DNA of 64,000 nucleotides from Streptomyces eurocidicus (GCF_002891295.1 NZ_LGUI01000001.1:248001-312000); one strand, 5' to 3'. Shown: positions 10,560 through 22,332, numbered from the stretch's first letter. Numbers and translations are program-made. The notes: generated from the letters alone by a model not told the origin.

Positions 10560-11966
10560 GTGCCCTACTTCGACGCCGCGTCCGCCGCCCCGCTGCACCC
10601 CGTCGCCCGCCAGGCCCTGCTGGCCTCCCTCGACGAGGGCTGGGCCGACCCCGCCCGGCTCTACCGCGAGGGCCGCCGGGCCCGGCTGCTGCTGGACGCC
10701 GCGCGCGAGGCCGCGGCGGAGGCGGTCGGCTGCCGGCCGGACGAGCTGGTGTTCACCCCATCGGGTACCCGCGCGCTGCACGACGGCATCGCGGGCGCGC
10801 TGGCCGGCCGCCGCCGGACGGGCCGCCATCTGGTGGTGTCCGCCGTCGAGCACTCGGCCGTCCTCCAGTCGGCCGCGTCGCTGGAGGCGGCCGGCGGCAC
10901 GGTGACCGAGGTCGCCGTGGACCGTACGGGCCGGGTCGCGCCCGGCTCCTACGCCGCGGCCCTGACCCCCGGTACCGCGCTCGCCGCCCTGCAGTCCGCC
11001 AACCACGAGGTGGGCACCGTGCAGCCGGTCGCCGAGGTCGCGGAGGAGTGCCGGGCGGCGGGCGTGCCGCTGCTGGTGGACGCCGCGCAGTCGCTCGGCT
11101 GGGGCCCGGTCGAGGGCGGCTGGTCGCTGCTGACCGCGAGCGCCCACAAGTGGGGCGGCCCGGCGGGGGTGGGACTGCTGGCGGTGCGCAAGGGCGTGCG
11201 CTTCGCGCCCCAGGGACCCTCGGACGAACGGGAGTCGGGGCGCGCGCCCGGCTTCCCCGACCTGCCCGGGATCGTCGCCGCGGCCGCTTCGCTGCGCGCG
11301 GTGCGGGCGGAGGCGGCGGCCGAGGCGGCCCGGCTGCGGGAGCTCGTGGAGCGGGTACGGGCCCGGGTGCCGGAGCTCGTGCCGGACGTGGAGGTGGTCG
11401 GCGACCCCGTACGGCGGCTGCCGCACCTGGTCACCTTCTCCTGCCTGTACGTCGACGGCGAGGCGCTGCTGCACGCCCTGGACCGGGCCGGGTTCTCCGT
11501 CTCGTCCGGCTCCTCGTGCACCTCCAGCACGCTGATGCCCAGCCATGTGCTGCGGGCGATGGGCGTGCTGTCGGAGGGCAACGTCCGCGTCTCGCTCCCG
11601 GCCGGGACGCGGGCCGCGGACGTGGAGGCGTTCCTCGGCGTGCTGCCGGGGGCGGTGGCCTCGGTCCGCGAGCGGCTGGGCGTCCCCCGGGAAGCGGCCG
11701 CGGCGGCCCCGTCCCCGACCGGCTCCGGCTCCGGTGCGGCGGCGGAGCTGGTCGTGGACGCGCTCGGCAAGCGGTGCCCGATCCCCGTGATCGAGCTGGC
11801 CAAGGTGATCGGGGACGTGCCGGTGGGCGGCCTGGTGACGGTGCTGTCCGACGACGAGGCGGCGCGGCTGGACGTCCCGGCGTGGTGCGGGATGCGCGAC
11901 CAGGAGTACGTGGGGGAACGCCCGGTGCCGGGCGGGACCGCGTACACGGTGCGGCGCCGCGGGTAG
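10560..11966 (+). CDS. Cysteine desulfurase - TusA sulfurtransferase fusion
   Basis: 468-aa two-domain protein. Residues 1-390 are a class V aminotransferase-fold desulfurase: PLP lysine in TASAHKWGGPAGVG, catalytic cysteine in SSGSSCTSSTLMPSH. Residues about 395-468 are a TusA/SirA domain with its persulfide motif GKRCPIPVIELAKV. The desulfurase can load a persulfide and hand it straight to the fused TusA Cys, probably for Fe-S, thiouridine or thiocofactor formation. Fe-S genes erpA and nadA lie downstream. GTG start. The fusion is recurrent in Streptomyces as I recall; which pathway it feeds is not shown. Confidence 0.9.
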   Translation: MPYFDAASAAPLHPVARQALLASLDEGWADPARLYREGRRARLLLDAAREAAAEAVGCRPDELVFTPSGTRALHDGIAGALAGRRRTGRHLVVSAVEHSAVLQSAASLEAAGGTVTEVAVDRTGRVAPGSYAAALTPGTALAALQSANHEVGTVQPVAEVAEECRAAGVPLLVDAAQSLGWGPVEGGWSLLTASAHKWGGPAGVGLLAVRKGVRFAPQGPSDERESGRAPGFPDLPGIVAAAASLRAVRAEAAAEAARLRELVERVRARVPELVPDVEVVGDPVRRLPHLVTFSCLYVDGEALLHALDRAGFSVSSGSSCTSSTLMPSHVLRAMGVLSEGNVRVSLPAGTRAADVEAFLGVLPGAVASVRERLGVPREAAAAAPSPTGSGSGAAAELVVDALGKRCPIPVIELAKVIGDVPVGGLVTVLSDDEAARLDVPAWCGMRDQEYVGERPVPGGTAYTVRRRG

Positions 11967-11984
11967 GCGGTGGCCGGGCTGACG

Positions 11985-12085
11985 CGCGGTGTCTTCAATC
12001 GCCGGACGGGCTGATTTCAGCCCGTCCGGCGATTGAGGACCGGGGTCCGGGGCGGAGCCCCGTTCGGGAAGGGGCGGGGTGGGGA
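11985..12085. repeat. Dispersed hairpin repeat, copy A
   Basis: Perfect 19-bp stem (TCAATCGCCGGACGGGCTG at 11995-12013 and its complement at 12018-12036), followed by the tail GACCGGGGTCCGGGGCGGAG and GGGAAGGGGCGGGGTGGGG. The same modules recur at 38.3 and 40.1 kb. It lies between convergent genes and can act as a terminator. Confidence 0.75.
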
Positions 12086-12131
12086 AGACCCGCCGGGCGC
12101 GCCCGGGCACGTGCGCGGACGCGCGGACGCG

Positions 12132-15177
<3,046 letters not shown>

Positions 15178-15198
15178 CCCCGGGCACACCGGGAGCGG

Positions 15199-15238
15199 AC
15201 ACGGCGAAGGCCGCGACCGTCAGGTCGCGGCCTTCGCC
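15199..15238. terminator. Bidirectional terminator
   Basis: Long perfect stem ACGGCGAAGGCCGCGACC / GGTCGCGGCCTTCGCCGT with a 4-base loop, between the convergent membrane-protein gene and erpA. Confidence 0.85.
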
Positions 15239-15257
15239 GTCGGCGTCGCGGGACTCT

Positions 15258-15614
15258 TTAGTTGAAGGAGTCGCCGCAGGCGCAGGAGCCCGTCGCGTTC
15301 GGGTTGTCGATCGTGAAGCCCTGCTTCTCGATGGTGTCGACGAAGTCGATGGAGGCGCCGCCCAGGTACGGGGCGCTCATGCGGTCGGTGACGACCTTGA
15401 CTCCGTCGAAGTCCTTGACGACGTCGCCGTCGAGCGAGCGCTCGTCGAAGAAGAGCTGGTAGCGCAGGCCGGAGCAGCCGCCGGGCTGGACGGCGACGCG
15501 CAGGGCCAGGTCCTCGCGGCCCTCCTGCTCCAGCAGGGCCTTGACCTTGGCGGCGGCGGCGTCGGACAGGAGGATGCCGTCGCTCACAGTGGTCTTCTCG
15601 TCCTGAACGGACAT
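15258..15614 (-). CDS. erpA: Iron-sulfur cluster insertion protein ErpA (A-type carrier)
   Basis: 118-aa HesB/IscA-family carrier that delivers Fe-S clusters to apo-enzymes. The three conserved cysteines are present: one in GGCSGLRYQ and two in GSCACGDSFN at the C-terminus. The start chosen is MSVQDEKTTVSDG at 15614. It is divergent from nadA, whose product needs a [4Fe-4S] cluster, so ErpA may help mature it. Confidence 0.92.
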   Translation of the reverse strand: MSVQDEKTTVSDGILLSDAAAAKVKALLEQEGREDLALRVAVQPGGCSGLRYQLFFDERSLDGDVVKDFDGVKVVTDRMSAPYLGGASIDFVDTIEKQGFTIDNPNATGSCACGDSFN

Positions 15615-15767
15615 CTGCTTCACTCCCGGGTTTGTGCGGACTGCTTGCCCTCGGCTGCAACCGCCGGTCTCCCGGATTCATTCCGGGCCTGGCGTAGTAC
15701 TTCCGCCTTTCATGCTCGCACACCGCTCGGCCGAACGGGAATGTGTCACATCGACGCAATGGCCATC

Positions 15768-15812
15768 GTCAAACTGACGTGAAGCAGTTATGATAGATAA
15801 CGTCAACTTGAC
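15768..15812. promoter_or_regulatory. Tandem GTCAA-N-TTGAC operators and promoter upstream of nadA
   Basis: Two near-palindromes, GTCAAACTGAC (15768-15778) and GTCAACTTGAC (15802-15812), start 34 bases apart. The AT-rich stretch between them contains TATGAT (15789-15794), a good -10 candidate. The layout suggests a repressor dimer at each site blocking nadA transcription. NAD-biosynthesis regulators of the NrtR or NiaR type are the obvious candidates, but I cannot assign the site to a family. Confidence 0.5.
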
Positions 15813-15859
15813 GACAAGGCCCTTTCCGGCCGTCCGCAGAAACAGAAAGGGTGCGTGAC

Positions 15860-17047
15860 GTGACCACCGCCCAGACCTTGGATTTCCAGGCTCCCTCCCC
15901 TTCGCCCCTGGCCCTCCTGCTGCTCGGCCGCGAGGCCGACCCCAGGAGTGAGCGCGGCGTGGAGTGCCCCGGCGACCTGCCGGCGGCCTCCGACCCGGAC
16001 CTGGTGGAGCGCGCCCGCGCGGCCAAGGCGAAGCTCGGCGACAAGGTCTTCGTGCTCGGCCACCACTACCAGCGCGACGAGGTCATCGAGTTCGCGGATG
16101 TCACCGGGGACTCCTTCAAGCTCGCCCGTGACGCGGCCGCCCGGCCCGACGCCGAGTACATCGTCTTCTGCGGCGTCCACTTCATGGCCGAGTCCGCGGA
16201 CATCCTGACCACCGCCGACCAGCAGGTCGTCCTGCCGGACCTGGCCGCGGGCTGCTCGATGGCCGACATGGCCACCGCCGAGCAGGTCGCCGAGTGCTGG
16301 GACGTCCTCACCGAGGCGGGCGTCGCCGGGGTGACCGTCCCCGTCTCGTATATGAACTCCTCCGCCGACATCAAGGCGTTCACGGGCAAGCACGGCGGCA
16401 CGATCTGCACCTCATCCAACGCCGAGCGCGCGCTGAACTGGGCGTTCGAGCAGGGCGAGAAGGTCCTCTTCCTCCCCGACCAGCACCTCGGCCGCAACAC
16501 GGCCGTCCGTGACATGGGGATGTCCCTGGACGACTGCGTGCTCTACAACCCGCATAAGCCGGGCGGCGGGCTGACCGCCGAGGAGCTGCGCGGCGCGAAG
16601 ATGATCCTGTGGCGCGGCCACTGCTCGGTGCACGGCCGTTTCTCGCTCGACTCCGTGAACGACGTGCGCGAGCGCATCCCGGGCGTCAATGTCCTGGTGC
16701 ACCCCGAGTGCCGGCACGAGGTCGTGGCGGCGGCGGACTACGTCGGCTCCACCGAGTACATCATCAAGACCCTGGAAGCCGCCCCGGCCGGCTCCAAGTG
16801 GGCCATCGGCACCGAGCTGAACCTGGTCCGTCGTCTGGCGAATCGATTCGCCGGTGAGGGCAAGGAGATCGTCTTCCTCGACAAGACGGTCTGCTTCTGC
16901 TCGACGATGAACCGGATCGACCTGCCGCACCTGGTGTGGGCCCTGGAGTCGCTGGCGGAGGGCAAGGTCGTCAACCGCATCGAGGTCGACCCGGAGGTGG
17001 CGAGCTTCTCGAAGCTGGCCCTGGAGCGGATGCTGGCGCTGCCGTAG
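15860..17047 (+). CDS. nadA: Quinolinate synthase
   Basis: 395-aa [4Fe-4S] enzyme that condenses iminoaspartate with dihydroxyacetone phosphate to quinolinate in de novo NAD synthesis. The substrate-site motif LGHHYQRDEVIEFAD and the cluster cysteines (FCGVHFMAES, HPECRHEV, KTVCFCSTMNR) are intact. The GTG at 15860 (VTTAQTLDFQ) is chosen because GAAAGG at 15845-15850 is correctly spaced for it and too close for the GTG at 15851. nadB and nadC are not adjacent. Two palindromes upstream suggest repression. Confidence 0.95.
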   Translation: MTTAQTLDFQAPSPSPLALLLLGREADPRSERGVECPGDLPAASDPDLVERARAAKAKLGDKVFVLGHHYQRDEVIEFADVTGDSFKLARDAAARPDAEYIVFCGVHFMAESADILTTADQQVVLPDLAAGCSMADMATAEQVAECWDVLTEAGVAGVTVPVSYMNSSADIKAFTGKHGGTICTSSNAERALNWAFEQGEKVLFLPDQHLGRNTAVRDMGMSLDDCVLYNPHKPGGGLTAEELRGAKMILWRGHCSVHGRFSLDSVNDVRERIPGVNVLVHPECRHEVVAAADYVGSTEYIIKTLEAAPAGSKWAIGTELNLVRRLANRFAGEGKEIVFLDKTVCFCSTMNRIDLPHLVWALESLAEGKVVNRIEVDPEVASFSKLALERMLALP

Positions 17048-17081
17048 CCGGTGGTCCGGGGCCCGGCCCCGGACCCCGCGC

Positions 17082-17126
17082 CCTCGGAAGCCGGGCGGGC
17101 CGACGCGGCCCGCCCGGCTTCCGAGG
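17082..17126. terminator. Bidirectional terminator after nadA
   Basis: Perfect 20-bp stem CCTCGGAAGCCGGGCGGGCC and its complement with a 5-base loop, between convergent nadA and the LuxR-type regulator. Confidence 0.85.
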
Positions 17127-17211
17127 ACACCGCGTGTCAGCGGCATGTCAGCCCGGAAGAGGGCCCGGGCGCCCGCCCCGCCACGCGGCGGACAGCGGCG
17201 GGCCGGAAGGG

Positions 17212-17925
17212 TCACTCCGCCCGCGGCCGCACCAGCCCCGACTCGTACGCGATCACCACGAGCTGCGCCCGGTCCCGCGCCCCGAGCTTGGCCATCGCCC
17301 GGTTCACATGCGTCTTCACCGTCAGCGGGCTGACGGTGAGCCGCTCGCCGATCTCGTCGTTCGACAGCCCGCCCGCCACCTGCACCAGCACCTCCCGCTC
17401 CCGGCCGGTCAGCGCCGCGAGCCGGCCGGCGCCCCGCTCCGCGCCGTCGGGGGCCGGGTCCGGCTCGCCCTGGGCGAGGAAGCGGGCGATCAGTCCCTTC
17501 GTGGCCGCGGGCGACAGCAGCGACTCGCCGGCCCGCGTGACCCGTATCGCGTTGAGCAGCTCGTCCGGCTCCGCGCCCTTGCCCAGGAAGCCGGAGGCGC
17601 CCGCGCGCAGCGACTCCACCACGTACTCGTCGACCTCGAAGGTCGTCAGCATCACCACCCGCACCTGGGAGAGCGCGGGGTCGGCGCAGATGGCACGGGT
17701 CGCGGCCAGACCGTCCGTGCCGGGCATCCGGATGTCCATCAGCACCACGTCCGGGACGAGCCGGCGGGTGAGCTCGACGGCCTGCGCGCCGTCCGCGGCC
17801 TCGCCCACCACGGTCATGTCCGGCTCCGAGTCCACCAGCACCCGGAACGCGCTGCGCAGCAGTGCCTGGTCGTCGACGAGGAGCACCCGGGCGGGGCTCA
17901 CGGGCGGGATCGCGGGATCGCTCAT
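17212..17925 (-). CDS. LuxR/NarL-family response regulator
   Basis: 237-aa DNA-binding response regulator. The receiver domain (residues about 12-130) has the DDQ acidic pair, the phospho-acceptor in DVVLMDIRMPG and the Lys in GASGFLGKGAEPDEL. The C-terminal LuxR helix-turn-helix (LTGREREVLVQVAGGLSNDEIG) is complete. The ATG at 17925 overlaps the stop of the kinase by 4 bases, so the pair is co-translated. The stimulus and targets are unknown. Confidence 0.93.
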   Translation of the reverse strand: MSDPAIPPVSPARVLLVDDQALLRSAFRVLVDSEPDMTVVGEAADGAQAVELTRRLVPDVVLMDIRMPGTDGLAATRAICADPALSQVRVVMLTTFEVDEYVVESLRAGASGFLGKGAEPDELLNAIRVTRAGESLLSPAATKGLIARFLAQGEPDPAPDGAERGAGRLAALTGREREVLVQVAGGLSNDEIGERLTVSPLTVKTHVNRAMAKLGARDRAQLVVIAYESGLVRPRAE

Positions 17926-19205
17926 GGGAGCAGCGTAGGCTCCGCCCGCCCCGGCAACGGCAGCGTGACGCGGACCTGGAAGCCCGGGGTGCCGTCGGTG
18001 CGCGGGCCCGCCTCGCAGCTGCCGCCGAGAGCCGTGGCGCGCTCGCGCATGCCGGTCAGACCGTGGCCGCCCGGCCGCTCCCCCGCCCCGGGGGGCGCTC
18101 CCGCGCCGTCGTCCAGCACGGTCAGCAGCAGCCGGTCCGTGCCGCGCAGCAGGGCGACCTCGGCGCGGGCGCCGGGCCCGGCGTGCTTGTGGACGTTGGT
18201 GAGCGCCTCCTGGAGGAGCCGGTAGGCGGTGAGGTCCACGGCGCCGGGCAGCCGGCCGACCACCGCGGCCGCCTCGGCGGGGTCCGTGCCGCCGCCGGGG
18301 CCGCCGGGCAGGGTGGAGGCCACGGTGAGCGTGACGTCCAGGCCGACGCGGGCGAACCCGTCGACGAGGTGGCCGAGGACGCCGAGGCCGGGCGCGGGCT
18401 CGGTCGGGGCCTCCGGGTCGCCGTACTGGCGCAGCAGGCCGACGGTCGCGCGCAGCTCCGACAGCGCCGAGCGGCTGGCCTCGCGGACGTGCGCGAGGGC
18501 CTCCTTGGCCTGGTCGGGGCGGCTGTCCATGATGTGCGAGGCGACCCCGGCCTGGACGTTGACCAGGGCGATGTGGTGGGCCACGACGTCGTGCAGCTCC
18601 CGGGCGATGCGCAGCCGCTCCTCGGCGACCCGGCGCCGGGCCTCCTCCTCGCGGGTGCGCTCGGCGCGTACGGCCCGCTCCTCGATCGCGGCGACGTAGG
18701 CGCGGCGGCTGCGGACGGCGTCCCCGGCGGCGCCCGCCATGCCGGTCCAGGCCAGCAGGGAGAGGTTCTCCTGGGAGTACCAGGGCGGCGCCCCGAAGAC
18801 CATGCCCCCGACGGTGAGCACGGCGACGGTGGCCGCGGCGATCCGCCAGGCCATGGGCCGCTCGGTGCGGGAGGCGACGGTGTAGAGGGCCACGACGACG
18901 GACATCGCGATCTGGGTGTGCGGGGCGGTCCCCCGGGTGCCGACGATCTCGAAGAGGGTCGCCGCCGAGGTGGCGCACAGGACCGCGCGCGGGGCCCGGC
19001 GGCGGAACACCAGGCAGGCGCAGGCGAGGAGCGCGAGCAGGACGAAGCCGGAGCCGGGCGGGTGCCGGTCGGTGTACCGGCTGACCGTGGCGCCGATCAG
19101 GACGGTGCCGAAGGTGGCGGCGGCGAGGAAGGCGTCGGCCGCGAGGGGGTGCGCGCGGAGCCAGCGGTGCGGGCGGGCGAGGCCGGTGACAGCGAGGGAG
19201 GTCAT
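17922..19205 (-). CDS. Two-component sensor histidine kinase (HisKA_3/DesK-like)
   Basis: 427-aa membrane kinase paired with the regulator it overlaps. The first 150 residues hold four to six hydrophobic helices. The dimerisation/phosphorylation box is RELHDVVAHHIALVNVQAG, with the NarL-partner type His. The ATP domain ends in GGHGLTGMRERATALGGS. The ATG at 19205 (MTSLAVTGLARPHRW) is chosen; upstream sequence in the same frame is low-complexity. It lies downstream of pspA/pspAA on the same strand. Confidence 0.92.
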   Translation of the reverse strand: MTSLAVTGLARPHRWLRAHPLAADAFLAAATFGTVLIGATVSRYTDRHPPGSGFVLLALLACACLVFRRRAPRAVLCATSAATLFEIVGTRGTAPHTQIAMSVVVALYTVASRTERPMAWRIAAATVAVLTVGGMVFGAPPWYSQENLSLLAWTGMAGAAGDAVRSRRAYVAAIEERAVRAERTREEEARRRVAEERLRIARELHDVVAHHIALVNVQAGVASHIMDSRPDQAKEALAHVREASRSALSELRATVGLLRQYGDPEAPTEPAPGLGVLGHLVDGFARVGLDVTLTVASTLPGGPGGGTDPAEAAAVVGRLPGAVDLTAYRLLQEALTNVHKHAGPGARAEVALLRGTDRLLLTVLDDGAGAPPGAGERPGGHGLTGMRERATALGGSCEAGPRTDGTPGFQVRVTLPLPGRAEPTLLP

Positions 19206-19238
19206 CGGGGTCCTCGGGGGCGGGGCGGACGAGGCGCG

Positions 19239-19273
19239 CCGGCCCCCGCCCCTCGGGAGGGACGGGGGCCGGC
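19239..19273 (-). terminator. Hairpin between pspAA and the histidine kinase
   Basis: GC-rich stem CCGGCCCCCGCCCCT / AGGGACGGGGGCCGG (one mismatch) with a CGGG loop. It ends about 33 bases before the kinase start, so it may attenuate rather than fully block read-through from pspA. Confidence 0.5.
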
Positions 19274-19420
19274 GGGTGCCGGAGTTCCATGGCAGGCCGG
19301 CCGGGCCGGGCGGTCCGTGGGGCGTGCCGAAGGGGGCGATCCGCCGGAGCGCACCGCCGGGACCGCGACGCCCGGGGGCGGTGGCGGTGGGACCGCCGTG
19401 CCCATGGCGACCGGGCCGTG

Positions 19421-19699
19421 TCAGCCGGGGATGAGCCCGTCGTCGCTCAGCATCTGCCTGACCTCGTCGAGGGAGGCGTCGGGCGCGGGCAGGATCAGCT
19501 CCGAGGGTTCCAGGGCGTCGTCCGGCAGGGGGGAGCCCAGCCGGCGCACGGCCTCGAGCAGGCTGCCGAGGGTGCGGCGGAAGCCTGCCTCGTCGCCGCC
19601 CTCCATCTCGTCCAGCAGCTCGTCGTCCAGCTTGTTGAGCTCGATGAAGTGGCTGTCGGCCAGCTTCCACTGGCCCTCCCCCATGATCCGTACGATCAT
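19421..19699 (-). CDS. pspAA: PspA-associated protein PspAA
   Basis: 92-aa partner of the actinobacterial PspA envelope-stress protein. It begins MIVRIMGEGQWKLADSHFIE, the typical PspAA opening, followed by an acidic helical stretch (LNKLDDELLDEMEGGDE). The start at 19699 is preferred to longer low-complexity extensions. It lies 160 bases after pspA on the same strand and is probably co-transcribed. Confidence 0.88.
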   Translation of the reverse strand: MIVRIMGEGQWKLADSHFIELNKLDDELLDEMEGGDEAGFRRTLGSLLEAVRRLGSPLPDDALEPSELILPAPDASLDEVRQMLSDDGLIPG

Positions 19700-19860
19700 G
19701 ACGGTCTCCCTCGGTCCGGTGCCTGTCGGCGCGCTGCTCACCATCGGTGAGTACTGCGTCTGTGGGGACTGCTCACTGCCCTGCCGGAGCCCGCTCCGGC
19801 CCGTACGCGGCCGCGGGTCCGTCACCGCGGCCCCCGCACGGTGCCGTCACCGCGGGCCGG

Positions 19861-20658
19861 TCACTGCTTGTCGAAGCGCGGCTGGTCGTGCGGCTGCGCC
19901 TGGCCGGTCTGGCCGGCGGCGCCGCCCTCGATGGCCGGCTTGGCCCCGCCGGTGCCGCCCGCGAGCTCGGCCTTCATCCGCTGGAGCTCCAGCTCCACGT
20001 CGGAGCCGCCGGAGAGGCGCTCCAGCTCGGCGGTGATGTCGTCCTTCGCGGTGCCGGTCGGGTCGTCGAGCGCGCCCGAGGCGAGCAGCTCGTCGATGGC
20101 GCCGGCGCGCGCCTGCATCTGCTGGGTCTTGTCCTCGGCCCGCTGGATGGCCAGGCCGACGTCGCCCATCTCCTCGGAGATGCCGGAGAACGCCTCGCCG
20201 ATGCGGGTCTGGGCCTGCGCGGCGGTGTAGGTGGCCTTGATCGTCTCCTTCTTGGTGCGGAAGGCGTCGACCTTGGCTTGGAGGCGCTGCGCGGCGAGGG
20301 TGAGCTTCTCCTCCTCGCCCTGGAGCGTGGTGTGCTGCGTCTCCAGGTCGCTGACCTGCTGCTGGAGGGCGGCGCGGCGGGAGAGCGCCTCGCGCGCCAG
20401 GTCCTCGCGACCGAGGGCGAGCGCCTTGCGGCCCTGGTCCTCCAGCTTGCTGGACTGCCCCTGGAGCTGGTTGAGCTGGAGCTCCAGGCGCTTGCGGGAC
20501 GTCGCCACGTCGGCGACCCCGCGGCGTACCTTCTGGAGCAGTTCGAGCTGCTTCTGGTACGAGTAGTCGAGGGTCTCGCGCGGGTCCTCGGCCCGGTCCA
20601 GGGCCTTGTTGGCCTTCGCGCGGAAAATCATTCCCATACGCTTCATGACACCGCTCAT
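19861..20658 (-). CDS. pspA: Phage-shock protein A (PspA/IM30 family)
   Basis: 265-aa peripheral membrane protein that oligomerises on stressed membranes. It has an N-terminal amphipathic helix (MSGVMKRMGMIFRAKANKAL) and a long Gln/Leu/Glu-rich coiled coil (about residues 30-210, e.g. RKRLELQLNQLQGQSSKLED). A Gly/Gln-rich tail follows, longer than in the E. coli protein. It is divergent from the DUF3043 gene and upstream of pspAA and a two-component system. Confidence 0.93.
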   Translation of the reverse strand: MSGVMKRMGMIFRAKANKALDRAEDPRETLDYSYQKQLELLQKVRRGVADVATSRKRLELQLNQLQGQSSKLEDQGRKALALGREDLAREALSRRAALQQQVSDLETQHTTLQGEEEKLTLAAQRLQAKVDAFRTKKETIKATYTAAQAQTRIGEAFSGISEEMGDVGLAIQRAEDKTQQMQARAGAIDELLASGALDDPTGTAKDDITAELERLSGGSDVELELQRMKAELAGGTGGAKPAIEGGAAGQTGQAQPHDQPRFDKQ

Positions 20659-20932
20659 GGGCCTCGGGCGCCCCCTTCTGACGGACTACGAGCTCCAGCA
20701 CATCTTGCAGACCCCACAGTAAGGGGCCCGCTTCCATTACCGCACTGTTCGGGCTCCGATGCGCTCCTCCTCCAGGACGATCAGGAGGTCGCCGCCCTCC
20801 GGCGCAAGGAGTAGAGGGCCATCAGGGGGCGGGGGTGCGGCGCCCTTCCCGTAAGGGGAACGCGCCGCCGTTGCCGGATCGTTCCCCTTGTCGCCGGTGC
20901 CCACCTGCCGTCACCCCGTACCCTTGGGTGTT

Positions 20933-21532
20933 GTGTTCCGAAGCCGTTCCACCTCCAAGGATGAGCAGGCCGCAGCCACCCAGGTGACCGCGGACCAGCC
21001 GAAGCAGCGCGACCCGCAGGCACCCAAGGGCCGCCCCACCCCCAAGCGCAGCGAGGCCAGCTCGCAGCGCCGCAGCCTGGCCGCCACGCCGGCCAACCGC
21101 AAGGAGGCCACGAAGCGCGCGCGGGACGCCCGCCGCGTGGACCTGGCCAAGCAGCGCGAGGCGCTGGCCAATGGCGACGAGCGCTTCCTGCCCGCCCGTG
21201 ACAAGGGCCCGGTCCGCCGCTTCGCGCGCGACTTCGTGGACGCGCGGTACTCGGTGGCGGAGTTCTTCCTGCCGCTCGCCGTCCTCATCCTCGTCCTGAG
21301 CATGATCAACCGTGGCGGCTTCCAGTCGTACGTGCTCCTGGCGTGGATGATCGTGATCGTCCTCATCGTGATCAACTCCGTGCTCACGGCCGTCACGCTG
21401 AAGCGCGCCCTGAAGAAGCGCTTCCCGGACGAGAACGTCCGCGGCGCCGTGCCGTACGCCCTGATGCGCACGCTCCAGATGCGCCGGCTGCGGCTGCCCA
21501 AGCCGAAGGTCAAGCGCGGGGAGAAGCCCTGA
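20933..21532 (+). CDS. DUF3043 membrane protein
   Basis: 199-aa actinobacterial protein of unknown role. A very basic, Gln/Arg/Lys-rich cytoplasmic N-terminus (residues 1-100) precedes two transmembrane helices (FFLPLAVLILVLSMIN; YVLLAWMIVIVLIVINSVL) and a basic tail. The start is GTG at 20933 (VFRSRSTSKDEQAAA). It is directly followed by a methyltransferase gene that overlaps its stop. Confidence 0.87.
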   Translation: MFRSRSTSKDEQAAATQVTADQPKQRDPQAPKGRPTPKRSEASSQRRSLAATPANRKEATKRARDARRVDLAKQREALANGDERFLPARDKGPVRRFARDFVDARYSVAEFFLPLAVLILVLSMINRGGFQSYVLLAWMIVIVLIVINSVLTAVTLKRALKKRFPDENVRGAVPYALMRTLQMRRLRLPKPKVKRGEKP

Positions 21533-22332
21533 CCGGTGCCGCCCTCGCGTCCGCCTTCGGCGGGGGCGCGGAGGGCTGGCTCCGGGGCCTGGGCGGCTTA
21601 CGGAACGCGGTCCGGCAGGAGCTGGTCGCACGCCAGCTCGACGAACAGATAGCGGCCCGCTTCCCGGTGGGCCGCCGGCTGCGGGTCCTCGACGTCGGCC
21701 CCGGCCAGGGCACCCAGGCCCTGCGGCTGGCCCGGGCGGGCCACGAGGTGACCGGCCTGGAGGCCGACCCCCGCATGGTGGCCGCCCTGCGCGAGGCGCT
21801 GACGGCCGAGCCCGAGGGCATCCGGGAGCGCGTGCGGGTGGTCGAGGGCGACGGCCGGGGCGCGGGCGCGCACTTCCTCCCCGGCTCCTTCGACGTCGTG
21901 CTGTGCCACGGCGTGCTGATGTACGTGACGGAGCCGGACCCCATGCTCGCCGGGCTGGCCCGGGTGCTCGCGCCCGGCGGCCTCCTCTCCCTGCTCGTCC
22001 GGAACGCCGACGCCCTGGCCATGCGGCCGGGGCTGGCCGGTGACTGGGGGACGGCTCTCGCGGCCTTCGACTCCCCCGCCTACACCAACCGCCTCGGCCT
22101 CACGGTCCGCGCGGACCGCAGGGAGACGCTGACGGCGACGCTCGCCGGCATCGGCGCCCCGCTGCACGCCTGGTACGGGGTGCGGGTCTTCACGGACCAG
22201 GCGGCCGACGGCCGGGAGCCCCCGGCGGGCGAGGCGCTGGACCGCCTGCTCACCGCCGAGGACCGGGCGGGCCGCACCGACCCGTACCGCGCGGTCGCGG
22301 CGCTGCTGCACCTGTGCGGTGTGCGGGGCTGA
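21529..22332 (+). CDS. SAM-dependent methyltransferase, start uncertain
   Basis: Class I methyltransferase of about 267 aa. The SAM-binding glycine loop is VLDVGPGQGTQALRLA, the acidic end of strand 2 is GLEADPRMVAAL, and the post-I motif is FDVVLCHGVLMYV. The natural N-terminus (TGAALASAFGGGAEGWLRGL) is preceded in frame by CTG at 21529, which overlaps the DUF3043 stop (CTGA). No ATG or GTG occurs in frame until 21343, deep inside the upstream gene. Either CTG is used, or one base differs from the true GTGA overlap. Substrate unknown. Confidence 0.82.
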   Translation: MTGAALASAFGGGAEGWLRGLGGLRNAVRQELVARQLDEQIAARFPVGRRLRVLDVGPGQGTQALRLARAGHEVTGLEADPRMVAALREALTAEPEGIRERVRVVEGDGRGAGAHFLPGSFDVVLCHGVLMYVTEPDPMLAGLARVLAPGGLLSLLVRNADALAMRPGLAGDWGTALAAFDSPAYTNRLGLTVRADRRETLTATLAGIGAPLHAWYGVRVFTDQAADGREPPAGEALDRLLTAEDRAGRTDPYRAVAALLHLCGVRG

